DNA from: an uncultured Clostridia bacterium
GTDB taxonomy: Bacteria > Bacillota > Clostridia > Christensenellales > Aristaeellaceae
Reading direction: 5' to 3'
DNA: 45,413 bases
NCBI GenBank assembly: GCA_934647235.1
Contig: CAKUFG010000024.1
Span: forward strand, 1 to 45,413
The notes under the pieces were generated by a model. The model was given only the letters and a program-made list of their open reading frames with translations, was not told the DNA's origin and searched no databases. Positions 33,379 to 41,482 of the stretch are shown here, one piece after another (within the stretch, counting starts at the first letter, position 1; the number at the start of each line of letters is the position of its first letter). Position numbers and translations under genes: made by a program.

Positions 33379-33723
33379 ATGAAAATCAAAGAGCTGATGC
33401 CCCTGATCGAGGCCCGGAACGACGCGCCCGGCGCGGATCTGGAACGGGAAGTATTGTGCGGCTATACCTGCGATCTGCTCAGCTGGGTGATGGCCCACGG
33501 CGCGGAGGGCATGGCCTGGGTGACGGTGCAAACGCATATGAACGTTATCGCCGTGGCCGTGCTGGCTGAGATGGCCTGCGTGATCCTGCCCGAAAACATC
33601 CATATGGAGCAGGAAAGCCTGGATAAGGCTGCGGCTGAGGGCCTGTGCGTGCTGCGCAGCCCGCTCAGCGGCTATGAAATCTGCGGCCGCATGCATGCCG
33701 CCGGCGTGCCCGACAAGGAATAA
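33379..33723 (+). CDS. DRTGG domain protein
   Basis: 114-residue cytoplasmic protein of the DRTGG type, a small alpha/beta sensor-like fold often found beside CBS domains and in hydrogenase gene groups. The segment GAEGMAWVTVQTHMNVIAVAVLAEMACVILPENIHMEQESLDKA and the late LRSPLSGYEICGRM fit the family. The start follows AAAGGAG. It is 4 bases before the PHP gene and heads the hydrogenase locus. A regulatory role in hydrogen metabolism is inferred from position only. Confidence 0.75.
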   Translation: MKIKELMPLIEARNDAPGADLEREVLCGYTCDLLSWVMAHGAEGMAWVTVQTHMNVIAVAVLAEMACVILPENIHMEQESLDKAAAEGLCVLRSPLSGYEICGRMHAAGVPDKE

Positions 33724-33727
33724 CCCC

Positions 33728-34435
33728 ATGGAGTACTTTGCCGATCTGCATATCCACTCCTGCCTGTCGCCCTGCGGCGACGAGGATATGACCCCGGCCA
33801 ACATCTGCGGCATGGCCAAGCTCAAGGGCCTGGACGCCATCGCCATCTGCGATCATAACAGCGCGCGCAATCTGCCCGCCGCCCAGGAGCTGTGCGACGC
33901 CTACGGGCTGCTGCTGCTGCCAGGCATGGAGATCACCACCCGCGAGGAGGTGCACCTGCTGGGCTATTTTGAAACGGTGGAGGCTGCGCTGGCCTTTGGC
34001 GAAATGCTGCGCGGGCACCTGCCCAATAAAAAGAACAAGCCCCAGTTTTTCGGCCGCCAGCTGGTGATGAACAGCAACGACGAGATCATCGGCGAGGAGG
34101 AGGCGTTGCTCATCGGCGCGACCGATCTGCCCCTGGCCGAGGCCGCCGCGCAGGTGACGGCCTTTGGCGGCGTGCCCGTGCCCGCACATATCAACCGCGG
34201 GGCCAACGGGCTGCTGATCAATCTGGGGCTGATGCCGCCCGAGCCCTTTTATTCCACGGTGGAAGTCTGGCGGCTGCTGCCCTGCGATGAAGGCGCGCTG
34301 CGCGGGCGGCATGTGCTGCATTCCTCCGATGCGCACTACCTGGGCGACATCCAGGAGCGCGAGCATGCGCTGCGCCTGCGCGAGGGCACCACAAGCGCGT
34401 TATTGGCCTGGATGAGATCGGTTAAAGATATTTAA
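33728..34435 (+). CDS. PHP domain phosphoesterase
   Basis: Metal-dependent phosphoesterase of 235 residues; substrate unknown. Metal ligands are visible in order: DLHIHSCLSPCGD (HxH near residue 7), ICDHNSARN, PGMEITTREEVHLLGYF, PVPAHINR and the final SSDAHYLGD. Translation is coupled to the DRTGG gene (4-base gap). PHP genes next to NuoE/NuoF-type hydrogenase genes are known in Clostridia, but no reaction has been assigned that I can name. A terminator separates it from the hydrogenase operon. Confidence 0.88.
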   Translation: MEYFADLHIHSCLSPCGDEDMTPANICGMAKLKGLDAIAICDHNSARNLPAAQELCDAYGLLLLPGMEITTREEVHLLGYFETVEAALAFGEMLRGHLPNKKNKPQFFGRQLVMNSNDEIIGEEEALLIGATDLPLAEAAAQVTAFGGVPVPAHINRGANGLLINLGLMPPEPFYSTVEVWRLLPCDEGALRGRHVLHSSDAHYLGDIQEREHALRLREGTTSALLAWMRSVKDI

Positions 34436-34466
34436 CTGTATAATTTATGCCAGATTATACAAAAGT

Positions 34467-34505
34467 TCCGCATTTATCGATAAAAAAATGCGGATTTTTT
34501 TCGTT
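34467..34505 (+). terminator. Terminator of the DRTGG-PHP pair
   Basis: Hairpin TCCGCATTT and AAATGCGGA followed by TTTTTT. Confidence 0.85.
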
Positions 34506-34511
34506 TTTTGC

Positions 34512-34540
34512 GTGCAATAGCGGCATAAGTATGTTACAAT
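34512..34540 (+). promoter_or_regulatory. Promoter of the hydrogenase operon
   Basis: TACAAT (34535-34540) with a poor -35 (GTGCAA, 34512-34517), 17 bp apart; about 60 bp before the first gene. Confidence 0.5.
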
Positions 34541-34600
34541 ACAATGTAGTGTGCCGGATTCCATTCCGGATACAAACATGCAAGGAGGTCTTATCCCATC

Positions 34601-35071
34601 ATGCCGGACATGAAAGAAAAGTTTGCGCAGCTTGATCAGGCGATCCAGGAGCTCAAGGATCAGCCCGGCGCGCTGATGCCCGTGCTGCAGAGAGCCCAGA
34701 ACATCTTCGGCTGCGTGTCCCTGGACGTGCAGAAAAGAATCGCCGAAGGCCTGGGCGTCACCCTCAGCGAGGTATACGGCGTAGCCACCTTCTATGCGCA
34801 GTTCTCCCTGGTTCCCAGCGGCAAGTACGTTATCAGCGTATGCCTGGGCACCGCCTGCTACGTAAAGGGCTCCCAGAAGGTGCTCGATCGCCTGAGCGAA
34901 GAGCTGGGCATCCCCGTGGGCGGCACCACCAAGGACGGCCTGTTCACCCTCAACGCCACCCGCTGCCTGGGCGCGTGCGGCCTGGCCCCCGTTATGACCA
35001 TCAATGAGGAAGTATACGGCCGCCTGGTTCCCGACGATATTCCCGGCATCCTGGCCAAATATAAGGAGTAA
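34601..35071 (+). CDS. hndA: NuoE-like [2Fe-2S] subunit of NAD(P)-linked hydrogenase
   Basis: Thioredoxin-like iron-sulfur subunit of 156 residues that passes electrons inside the soluble hydrogenase complex. The N-terminal helices (LMPVLQRAQNIFGCVSLDVQKRIAEGLGV) and SEVYGVATFYAQF are NuoE-like. The cluster ligands are CLGTAC and CLGAC. The ribosome site AAGGAGG is 12 bases upstream, rather far. It is the first of five tightly spaced genes. Confidence 0.92.
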   Translation: MPDMKEKFAQLDQAIQELKDQPGALMPVLQRAQNIFGCVSLDVQKRIAEGLGVTLSEVYGVATFYAQFSLVPSGKYVISVCLGTACYVKGSQKVLDRLSEELGIPVGGTTKDGLFTLNATRCLGACGLAPVMTINEEVYGRLVPDDIPGILAKYKE

Positions 35072-35079
35072 GCGATCCC

Positions 35080-35634
35080 ATGCGCGATCTGTCGCTGCAT
35101 ATTCTGGATCTGGCGCAGAACAGCGTGCGCGCAAACGCGGCGCTGGTGGAAATTATGGTATCGGTGGACGAAAGCAGGCTCATTACCATCACGATCCGAG
35201 ACGACGGCTCCGGCATGAGCGATGAGCTGAAAGAAAGGGTGACGAGCCCCTTCGCCACTACCCGCACCACCCGCAAGGTGGGGCTGGGCATTCCGCTGAT
35301 GATGCAGAACGCCCGCCTGGCCGGAGGAGACGTGCGCATTGATTCCACCCTGGGCCAGGGTACAACCCTGACCGCCACCCTGCATGGGGACAGCATCGAC
35401 TGCCTGCCCCTGGGCGATCTGGCGGGCACGGTGGTATCGCTGGTAAGCGCCAATCCCGAACGGCCCGATTTTCGCCTTTCCTGCTCCTCCCCCAAGGGAA
35501 GCATGGATTTTGATACGCGCGAAATGCGGCAGGCGCTGGGAAACGTGTCCCTGAACGAGCCTGAAATTACCGCCTGGATGCTTTCCGCCATCCAGGAAGA
35601 AATAGAACCGATCTTTGGAGGTGTAATCCTATGA
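35080..35634 (+). CDS. GHKL ATP-binding protein in the hydrogenase operon
   Basis: 184-residue protein with the ATP fold of histidine kinases but no kinase dimerisation domain. Motifs are the N-box DLAQNSVRANA (near residue 10), G1 RDDGSGMS and the G2 region TTRKVGLGIPLM. The C-terminal third is unlike kinases. It overlaps the next gene by four bases (ATGA). Such proteins occur within HndABCD-type operons in Clostridia. A regulatory or assembly role is inferred only. Confidence 0.85.
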   Translation: MRDLSLHILDLAQNSVRANAALVEIMVSVDESRLITITIRDDGSGMSDELKERVTSPFATTRTTRKVGLGIPLMMQNARLAGGDVRIDSTLGQGTTLTATLHGDSIDCLPLGDLAGTVVSLVSANPERPDFRLSCSSPKGSMDFDTREMRQALGNVSLNEPEITAWMLSAIQEEIEPIFGGVIL

Positions 35635-36005
35635 AATCCATGGCTGAATTGGAAGCCATCCGCAAAAAGACGCTGGAACGCATCAACCTGCGCAGGGAAG
35701 ATGAAAGCGATAACGTGCGCGTGGTGGTCGGCATGGCTACCTGCGGCATCGCCGCCGGCGCCCGCCCCGTGATGCTGAAATTCATGGAAGAAATCAACAA
35801 GCGTGAAATGAGCAACGTAACCGTCTCCCAGACCGGCTGCATCGGCATGTGCCGCCTGGAGCCCATGGTGGACGTATATATGCCCGGCAAGGAAAAGGTA
35901 ACCTACGTGCACATGACCCCCGAAAAGGTGGGCCGCGTCGTAGCCGAGCACATTGTCAACGGCCGCCCCGTCACCGAATTCACCATCGGCGCTGCCGAGG
36001 AATAA
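35631..36005 (+). CDS. hndB: [2Fe-2S] thioredoxin-like ferredoxin subunit
   Basis: 124-residue iron-sulfur subunit. An N-terminal helical part is followed by a thioredoxin-like [2Fe-2S] domain, MATCGIAAGARPVML and QTGCIGMCRLEPMVDV, giving four cysteine ligands. It corresponds to HndB of NADP-reducing hydrogenase. It overlaps the GHKL gene by four bases and precedes the NuoF-like gene. Confidence 0.87.
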   Translation: MKSMAELEAIRKKTLERINLRREDESDNVRVVVGMATCGIAAGARPVMLKFMEEINKREMSNVTVSQTGCIGMCRLEPMVDVYMPGKEKVTYVHMTPEKVGRVVAEHIVNGRPVTEFTIGAAEE

Positions 36006-36034
36006 TTATACCGCTGTCATAGGAGGAATTGCCC

Positions 36035-37834
36035 ATGGATATCTATCGCGCACATGTGCTCTGCTGCGGCGGTACCGGTTGTACGTCTTCCGGCTCTGCG
36101 CAGATCATCGAGCGCTTTGAGCAGAAAATCAAAGAAGCCGGCCTTGATAAGGAAGTCAAGGTTGTCCACACGGGCTGCTTTGGCCTGTGCGAGGCTGGCC
36201 CCGTTGTTATCGTATACCCCGAAGGCACCTTCTACTCCCGCGTAAAGGTAGAGGATGTGGACGAGATCGTCTCCGAGCATCTGCTCAAGGGCCGTCACGT
36301 GCAGCACCTGGTGTATACCGACCATGCCACCCACGAGCAGAACGCCAACAAGGGCCTGCAGGATATCAACTTCTACAAGCACCAGAAGCGCGTCGCCCTG
36401 CGCAACTGCGGCGTGATCGACCCCGAAAACATTGACGAGTACCTGGCCTTCGACGGCTACAAGGCCCTGGAAAAGGCCCTGACCAGCATGACCCGCGAGC
36501 AGGTCATCGACGAAATCCTCAAGTCCGGCCTGCGCGGCCGCGGCGGCGGCGGCTTCCCCACGGGCCTGAAGTGGAAGTTCACCTATAACTCCCAGGCCGA
36601 TCAGAAGTACGTGGCCTGCAACGCCGACGAGGGCGACCCCGGCGCGTTCATGGACCGTTCCGTGCTGGAGGGCGACCCGCACTGCGTGCTGGAAGCCATG
36701 GCCATCGCCGGCTACGCCATCGGCGCTTCCGAGGGCTACATCTACGTGCGCGCCGAGTACCCCATCGCCGTAAAGCGTCTGGAGATCGCCATCAAGCAGG
36801 CGCACGAATACGGCCTGCTGGGCGAAAACATCTTCGGCACCGGCTTCAATTTTGACATCAAGATCCGTCTGGGCGCGGGCGCGTTCGTATGCGGCGAGGA
36901 AACCGCTCTGATGCGCTCCATCGAGGGCAAGCGCGGCGAGCCCACGCCCCGCCCGCCCTTCCCGGCGGTCAAGGGTCTGTTTGCCAAGCCCACCATGCTC
37001 AACAACGTGGAAACCTACGCCAACGTTGCCCAGATCATCCTCAACGGCGCGGACTGGTTCGCTTCCATGGGCACCGAAAAGTCCAAGGGCACCAAGGTGT
37101 TCGCCCTGGGCGGCAAGATCAACAACACGGGCCTGGTGGAAGTGCCCATGGGCACCCCCCTGCGCACCATCATCTACGATATCGGCGGCGGCATTCCCAA
37201 CGGCAAAAAGTTCAAGGCCGTGCAGACCGGCGGCCCCTCCGGCGGCTGCCTGCCCGCAGAGTTGCTGGATACCCCCGTGGACTATGACAACCTGATCGCG
37301 GCCGGCTCCATGATGGGCTCGGGCGGCATGATCGTCATGGACGAGGATAACTGCATGGTGGATATCGCTCGCTTCTTCCTGGATTTCACCGTGGACGAGA
37401 GCTGCGGCAAGTGCACCCCCTGCCGCGTAGGTACCCGCCGCATGCTGGAAATCCTGGAGCGCATTGTAAACGGCAAGGGCGAGGAGGGCGACATCGAGCG
37501 CCTGGAAGAGCTGGCCAACACCATCAAGTCCACCGCCCTGTGCGGCCTGGGCCAGACCGCGCCCAACCCCGTGCTCTCCACCCTGAAGTTCTTCCGCAGC
37601 GAGTATGAAGCCCATATCCGCGAAAAGCGCTGCCCCGCGCATCATTGCCGCGCGCTGCTGCACTATGTCATCAATCCCGATCTGTGCCGTGGCTGCACCG
37701 CCTGCACCCGCGTCTGCCCCGTGGAGGCCATTTCGGGCGAGCTGCGCAAGCCGCACCAGATTGACACCAGCAAGTGCCTCAAGTGCGGCGCCTGCGCTGA
37801 AAAGTGCAAGTTCCATGCGATCACGCGCGAGTAA
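36035..37834 (+). CDS. hndC: NuoF-like NAD(P)H-binding flavin subunit of hydrogenase
   Basis: 599-residue subunit that binds FMN and NAD(P) and is the likely bifurcation site. Domains are an N-terminal thioredoxin-like [2Fe-2S] domain (CGGTGC, HTGCFGLC), the flavin and NADH domain with RGRGGGGFPTGLKW, an SLBB segment, the [4Fe-4S] motif CGKCTPCRVGTRRML, and a C-terminal two-cluster ferredoxin (CRGCTACTRVCPVEAI and CLKCGACAEKCKFHAI). The ATG at 36035 follows AGGAGG; a TTG two codons earlier is less likely. It is followed by the catalytic subunit after 15 bases. Confidence 0.95.
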   Translation: MDIYRAHVLCCGGTGCTSSGSAQIIERFEQKIKEAGLDKEVKVVHTGCFGLCEAGPVVIVYPEGTFYSRVKVEDVDEIVSEHLLKGRHVQHLVYTDHATHEQNANKGLQDINFYKHQKRVALRNCGVIDPENIDEYLAFDGYKALEKALTSMTREQVIDEILKSGLRGRGGGGFPTGLKWKFTYNSQADQKYVACNADEGDPGAFMDRSVLEGDPHCVLEAMAIAGYAIGASEGYIYVRAEYPIAVKRLEIAIKQAHEYGLLGENIFGTGFNFDIKIRLGAGAFVCGEETALMRSIEGKRGEPTPRPPFPAVKGLFAKPTMLNNVETYANVAQIILNGADWFASMGTEKSKGTKVFALGGKINNTGLVEVPMGTPLRTIIYDIGGGIPNGKKFKAVQTGGPSGGCLPAELLDTPVDYDNLIAAGSMMGSGGMIVMDEDNCMVDIARFFLDFTVDESCGKCTPCRVGTRRMLEILERIVNGKGEEGDIERLEELANTIKSTALCGLGQTAPNPVLSTLKFFRSEYEAHIREKRCPAHHCRALLHYVINPDLCRGCTACTRVCPVEAISGELRKPHQIDTSKCLKCGACAEKCKFHAITRE

Positions 37835-37849
37835 TAGGAGGACAGCCGA

Positions 37850-39601
37850 ATGGATAACATGATTAACCTGACCATCGACGGCGTGCAGGTATCCGTTCCC
37901 GCCGGTACTACCGTGCTGGAAGCTGCCCGCAAGGCGAATATCAAAATTCCCACGCTGTGCTATCTGAAAAACCTCAACGCCATCGGCGCGTGCCGTATGT
38001 GCGTGGTGGAAACCGGCGCCCGCGCGCCGCAGGCCGCCTGCGTGCTGCCCGTTGCCGAGGGCATGAACGTAAAGACCAATACCCCCCAGCTGCGCAAGTA
38101 TCGCCGCACGCTGCTGGAGCTGCTGCTCTCCATCCACGATCGTAAGTGCCTGTCCTGCCCCCGCAATAACAACTGCGAGCTGCAGGATCTGTGCCGCGAT
38201 CTGGGCGTAGAGGATGAAACCGCTTTTGCCGGCAGCGTCAACAAGTACGCCATCGACGACGCTTCCCCCTGCGTGGTGCGCAACAACAACAAGTGCGTGC
38301 TGTGCCGCCGCTGCGTGGCCGCCTGCCATCAGCAGCAGAACGTGGGCGTCATCGGCGCGGTTGGCCGCGGCTTCAAGACGCAGATCGCCTCTCCCTGGGA
38401 TTTCGAGCTGGCGCAGACCGGCTGCGTAGGCTGCGGTCAGTGCATCGTGGCCTGCCCCGTGGGCGCGCTGCAGGAGAAGGACGGCATCAAGGCCGTGGAC
38501 GATCTGCTGGCTTCCGATAAGCATGTGTACGTGCAGACCGCTCCCGCCGTGCGCGCCGCGCTGGGCGAAGAGTTCGGCCTGCCCATGGGCACGCCCGTCA
38601 CCGGCAAGATGGTGGCCGCGCTGCGCCGCCTGGGCTTTGAAAAGGTGTTTGATACCGATTACGCCGCCGACCTGACCATTCTGGAGGAAGGCACCGAGCT
38701 TGTGCACCGCATCCAGAATCAGGGCGTGCTGCCCATGATCACCTCCTGCTCCCCCGGCTGGGTTAAGTACTGCGAAACCTATAACGCGGACTTCATCCCC
38801 AACCTGTCCAGCTGCAAGAGCCCGCACGAAATGCTGGGCGCGGTCATCAAGACCTACTATGCGGACAAGACGGGCATCGATCCCCGCGATATGAAGGTTG
38901 TCTCCGTCATGCCCTGCACCGCCAAGAAGTTTGAGGCCAAGCGCCCCGAGCTGAACGAAAACGGCGAGCAGGATGTGGACGAGGTCATCACCACCCGCGA
39001 GCTGGCGCGCATGATCCGCGCCGCCGGCATCGACTTTGCCAGCCTGCCGGACGAAGAGTTTGACTCCGTCCTGGGCGAGAGCACGGGCGCTGGCGTTATC
39101 TTCGGCGCCACCGGCGGCGTTATGGAAGCCGCCCTGCGCTTTGCCTATGAAGTGCTGACCGGCAAGACCCTGGAGAACGTGGAGTTTGAAGCCGTTCGCG
39201 GCCTGGAAGGCGTGAAGGAAGCCAGCCTGGAGCTGGGCGGCCTGAAGCTGAACATCGCCGTGGCGCATGGCACTGCCAACGCGCAGAAGGTGCTCGACAG
39301 CGTCCGCAGCGGCGAAAAGCACTATGACTTCATCGAGGTCATGTGCTGCCCCGGCGGCTGCGTCACCGGCGGCGGCCAGCCCATCGTCAAGGCCTCCGTG
39401 CGCGATGTGGTTAACGTATCCGCCGTCCGCGCGCAGGCGCTCTACACCGAGGATGCCGGCAAGGCCCGCCGCAAGAGCCAGGATAACGAGGAAGTCAAGG
39501 CCCTGTACAAGGACTACCTGGGCGAAATCGGCGGCGAACGCGCGCATCATATCCTGCACACCACCTATGTGGCCCGCGATAAGTACGAAAACTGCAAATA
39601 A
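37850..39601 (+). CDS. hndD: [FeFe] hydrogenase catalytic subunit
   Basis: 583-residue group A [FeFe] hydrogenase, which interconverts H2 and protons plus electrons; cytoplasmic. The N-terminal plant-type [2Fe-2S] domain (CYLKNLNAIGACRMC) is followed by a His-Cys cluster (HDRKCLSCPRNNNC) and two [4Fe-4S] clusters (CVLCRRCVAACHQ, CVGCGQCIVACPVG). The H-cluster domain has L1 TSCSPGW, L2 MPCTAKKFE and L3 VMCCPGGCVTGGGQP. The length and partners match HndD of NAD(P)-linked hydrogenases that also use ferredoxin. The L3 motif has Cys where Ala is usual. Together with the NuoE and NuoF-like subunits it probably couples ferredoxin and NAD(P)H oxidation to H2 release. Confidence 0.96.
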   Translation: MDNMINLTIDGVQVSVPAGTTVLEAARKANIKIPTLCYLKNLNAIGACRMCVVETGARAPQAACVLPVAEGMNVKTNTPQLRKYRRTLLELLLSIHDRKCLSCPRNNNCELQDLCRDLGVEDETAFAGSVNKYAIDDASPCVVRNNNKCVLCRRCVAACHQQQNVGVIGAVGRGFKTQIASPWDFELAQTGCVGCGQCIVACPVGALQEKDGIKAVDDLLASDKHVYVQTAPAVRAALGEEFGLPMGTPVTGKMVAALRRLGFEKVFDTDYAADLTILEEGTELVHRIQNQGVLPMITSCSPGWVKYCETYNADFIPNLSSCKSPHEMLGAVIKTYYADKTGIDPRDMKVVSVMPCTAKKFEAKRPELNENGEQDVDEVITTRELARMIRAAGIDFASLPDEEFDSVLGESTGAGVIFGATGGVMEAALRFAYEVLTGKTLENVEFEAVRGLEGVKEASLELGGLKLNIAVAHGTANAQKVLDSVRSGEKHYDFIEVMCCPGGCVTGGGQPIVKASVRDVVNVSAVRAQALYTEDAGKARRKSQDNEEVKALYKDYLGEIGGERAHHILHTTYVARDKYENCK

Positions 39602-39622
39602 GCAATAACCCCATAAAACAAA

Positions 39623-39657
39623 CAAGGCTGCTGCGCATCACACGCAGCAGCCTTGTA
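39623..39657. terminator. Terminator between the hydrogenase operon and truA
   Basis: 13-bp hairpin CAAGGCTGCTGCG and CGCAGCAGCCTTG, with A/T-rich flanks both ways; probably serves both convergent units. Confidence 0.8.
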
Positions 39658-39660
39658 ATT

Positions 39661-40485
39661 TTATTCATCCACCGGAAAATCGCCGATGTATTTGTCGTTC
39701 ACGCTCCATTTTTCGGGGCGCTCGCCATCCAGATCATAGAAAATGCGCGTCAGCTCCAGCCCGCTGGCGGGGGCGGTCACGCCCAGCGCCAGGCGGTTCT
39801 GCGTGGCCAGGGCCTCGTCCAGCGCGTCGGGGCTGAGCCTGTCCTGGCCGATGGCCACCAGCGTGCCGGCCAGGATGCGCACCATATTGTACAGGAAGGC
39901 GCTGCCTGCCACCACGATGGTTACATCGTCGCCCTCGCGGGTGACGCTGATATCATACAGCGTGCGGATGGTGGATTTGGCTGTGCCGCCCGAGGCTTGA
40001 AAGGCGCCGAAATCATGCGTGCCCAGCAGCCGCAGCGCTGCGGCCTGCATCCTGCCCTCGTCCACCGGCACGGGGATATGCGTGGTCCAGTTGCGGCGGA
40101 TGGCGCTGGCGTGCCGCGCGTTGTGGATGCGATAGGTGTAGATCTTGCCCCGGCAGGAAAACCGCGCGTGCAGCCATTCAGGGACCACGCGCGCGGCGGT
40201 CACGCGCACATCGGGCGGCAGCATGGTGTTGAGCACAAAGGGAAATTTCTCCGCCGGGATGGTGCTGTAATTGTGAAAATGCGCGCGCTGCCCGGTGGCG
40301 TTCACGCCTGCATCCGTGCGGCTGGCCCCCCATACGGTGGTTTCGCGCCCCGTGGCGCGGGCGAGCGCGCGTTCCAGTTCCTCCTGAACCGAGCGCAGCC
40401 TGGCCTGCCGCTGCCAGCCATAAAAGGCCGAGCCGTCGTACTCGATGGTCAGCAGCACCCGTTCAAAGGGCTCAAAATCCGGCAT
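39661..40485 (-). CDS. truA: tRNA pseudouridine(38-40) synthase
   Basis: Converts uridines 38-40 in the tRNA anticodon arm to pseudouridine. The protein has 274 residues. TIEYDGSAFYGWQRQ near the N-terminus and the catalytic aspartate in GASRTDAGVNA (D58) are diagnostic. HDFGAFQASGG and FLYNMVRILAGTLVAIG further on are also typical. Minus strand, convergent with the hydrogenase operon. Confidence 0.95.
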   Translation of the reverse strand: MPDFEPFERVLLTIEYDGSAFYGWQRQARLRSVQEELERALARATGRETTVWGASRTDAGVNATGQRAHFHNYSTIPAEKFPFVLNTMLPPDVRVTAARVVPEWLHARFSCRGKIYTYRIHNARHASAIRRNWTTHIPVPVDEGRMQAAALRLLGTHDFGAFQASGGTAKSTIRTLYDISVTREGDDVTIVVAGSAFLYNMVRILAGTLVAIGQDRLSPDALDEALATQNRLALGVTAPASGLELTRIFYDLDGERPEKWSVNDKYIGDFPVDE

Positions 40486-40517
40486 GGGAACACCTTCTTT
40501 GTAAAAATTGCTTCATC

Positions 40518-40546
40518 ATTATAGCAAAGCTGCGCAATGTTTTCAA
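40518..40546 (-). promoter_or_regulatory. Promoter of truA
   Basis: Minus strand TTGAAA (40541-40546), 17 bp, TATAAT (40518-40523). Confidence 0.75.
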
Positions 40547-40576
40547 GAAACGCAAAGGTTTTACAAAAAGAATATG

Positions 40577-40603
40577 TTGCAATTTCGTAAAATGTGGTAT
40601 AAT
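40577..40603 (+). promoter_or_regulatory. Promoter of the thioredoxin-reductase-like gene
   Basis: TTGCAA (40577-40582), a 15-bp spacer and TATAAT (40598-40603). Confidence 0.6.
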
Positions 40604-40645
40604 ATTTTCGTAACAAGTATGCGTATTCCGTAAAGGAGGGAAGCC

Positions 40646-41467
40646 ATGGCCAAGCATGTGCTCATTATCGGCGGCGGCCCGGCGGGCTGCTCGGCGGCCA
40701 TGACGCTGCGGCTGCGCGGCGAAAACGTGACCATCCTCTACAGCGGCGAGGGCGCGCTGGGCCGCGCAAAGCGGGTGGATAACTATCCCGGCCTTGCGCA
40801 GATGCCCGGCGAGGAAATGCTTTCCGCCTTCCGCCGTCAGGCGGAAGAGATGGGCGCGGCGCTGCGGCCCGGCGTTGCGCGCTATATCCAGCGCACCCGG
40901 CGCGGCTTCAACGTGCTGGCGGGCGAGGATATGATCGCCTGCGACGCGGTGCTGCTGGCCTCGGGCGTAGCGCGGGTTAATCTGATCCCCGGCGAGGAAG
41001 CGCTGGTGGGCCGGGGCGTCAGCTACTGCGCCACCTGCGACGGCATGCTTTATCGCAATCGCCCTGTGGCGGCCGTGGTGCTGGGCGCGGGCTTTGACGA
41101 GGACGTGCGCTTCCTGCAGGAAATCTGCCAGGTGGATGTGCTGACCAAGCCGCCCCGCGCGCTGCGCGCCGAGGGGGAGCGGGTGATCCTGTCCACCGCC
41201 GGTGCCGATACGGCCTACGACTGCGTGTTCATCCTGCGCCCTGCCGTGGCGCTGACCACCCTGCTGCCCGCGCTGGAAGCTGCGGACGGCGCCGTCCGCG
41301 TGGATGCGGACATGCAAACCAATATTCCCGGCGTTTTCGCCGCAGGGGATATCACCGGCGCGCCCTATCAGGCCGCCCGCGCCGTGGGGCAGGGCAACAC
41401 CGCCGCGCTGAGCATTGCGCGGTTCCTGCACCAGGGCGACGCGATCAATCACGAATCTACTAATTAA
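40646..41467 (+). CDS. Thioredoxin-reductase-like flavoprotein, probably ferredoxin-dependent
   Basis: Low-molecular-weight thioredoxin-reductase fold, 273 residues rather than about 310. The FAD site is LIIGGGPAGCSAAM and the redox pair is CATC (C128, C131). NIPGVFAAGDITGAPYQAARAVGQG closes the FAD fold. The middle domain, which normally binds NADPH, lacks its signature: GGGDSA is replaced by LGAGFDED and the HRR that binds the phosphate by TKPP. This is the state described for clostridial ferredoxin-dependent thioredoxin reductases. The start has AGGAGGGAAG upstream. It lies 1 kb from the hydrogenase operon, a plausible user of the same ferredoxin pool. Confidence 0.85.
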   Translation: MAKHVLIIGGGPAGCSAAMTLRLRGENVTILYSGEGALGRAKRVDNYPGLAQMPGEEMLSAFRRQAEEMGAALRPGVARYIQRTRRGFNVLAGEDMIACDAVLLASGVARVNLIPGEEALVGRGVSYCATCDGMLYRNRPVAAVVLGAGFDEDVRFLQEICQVDVLTKPPRALRAEGERVILSTAGADTAYDCVFILRPAVALTTLLPALEAADGAVRVDADMQTNIPGVFAAGDITGAPYQAARAVGQGNTAALSIARFLHQGDAINHESTN

Positions 41468-41482
41468 AAAGGAGAGATCCCA

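Noticed and set aside
36017..39625. 1202-codon minus-strand ORF opposite the hydrogenase genes
   Set aside because: Shadow frame in GC-rich coding DNA; both plus-strand proteins are unmistakable.
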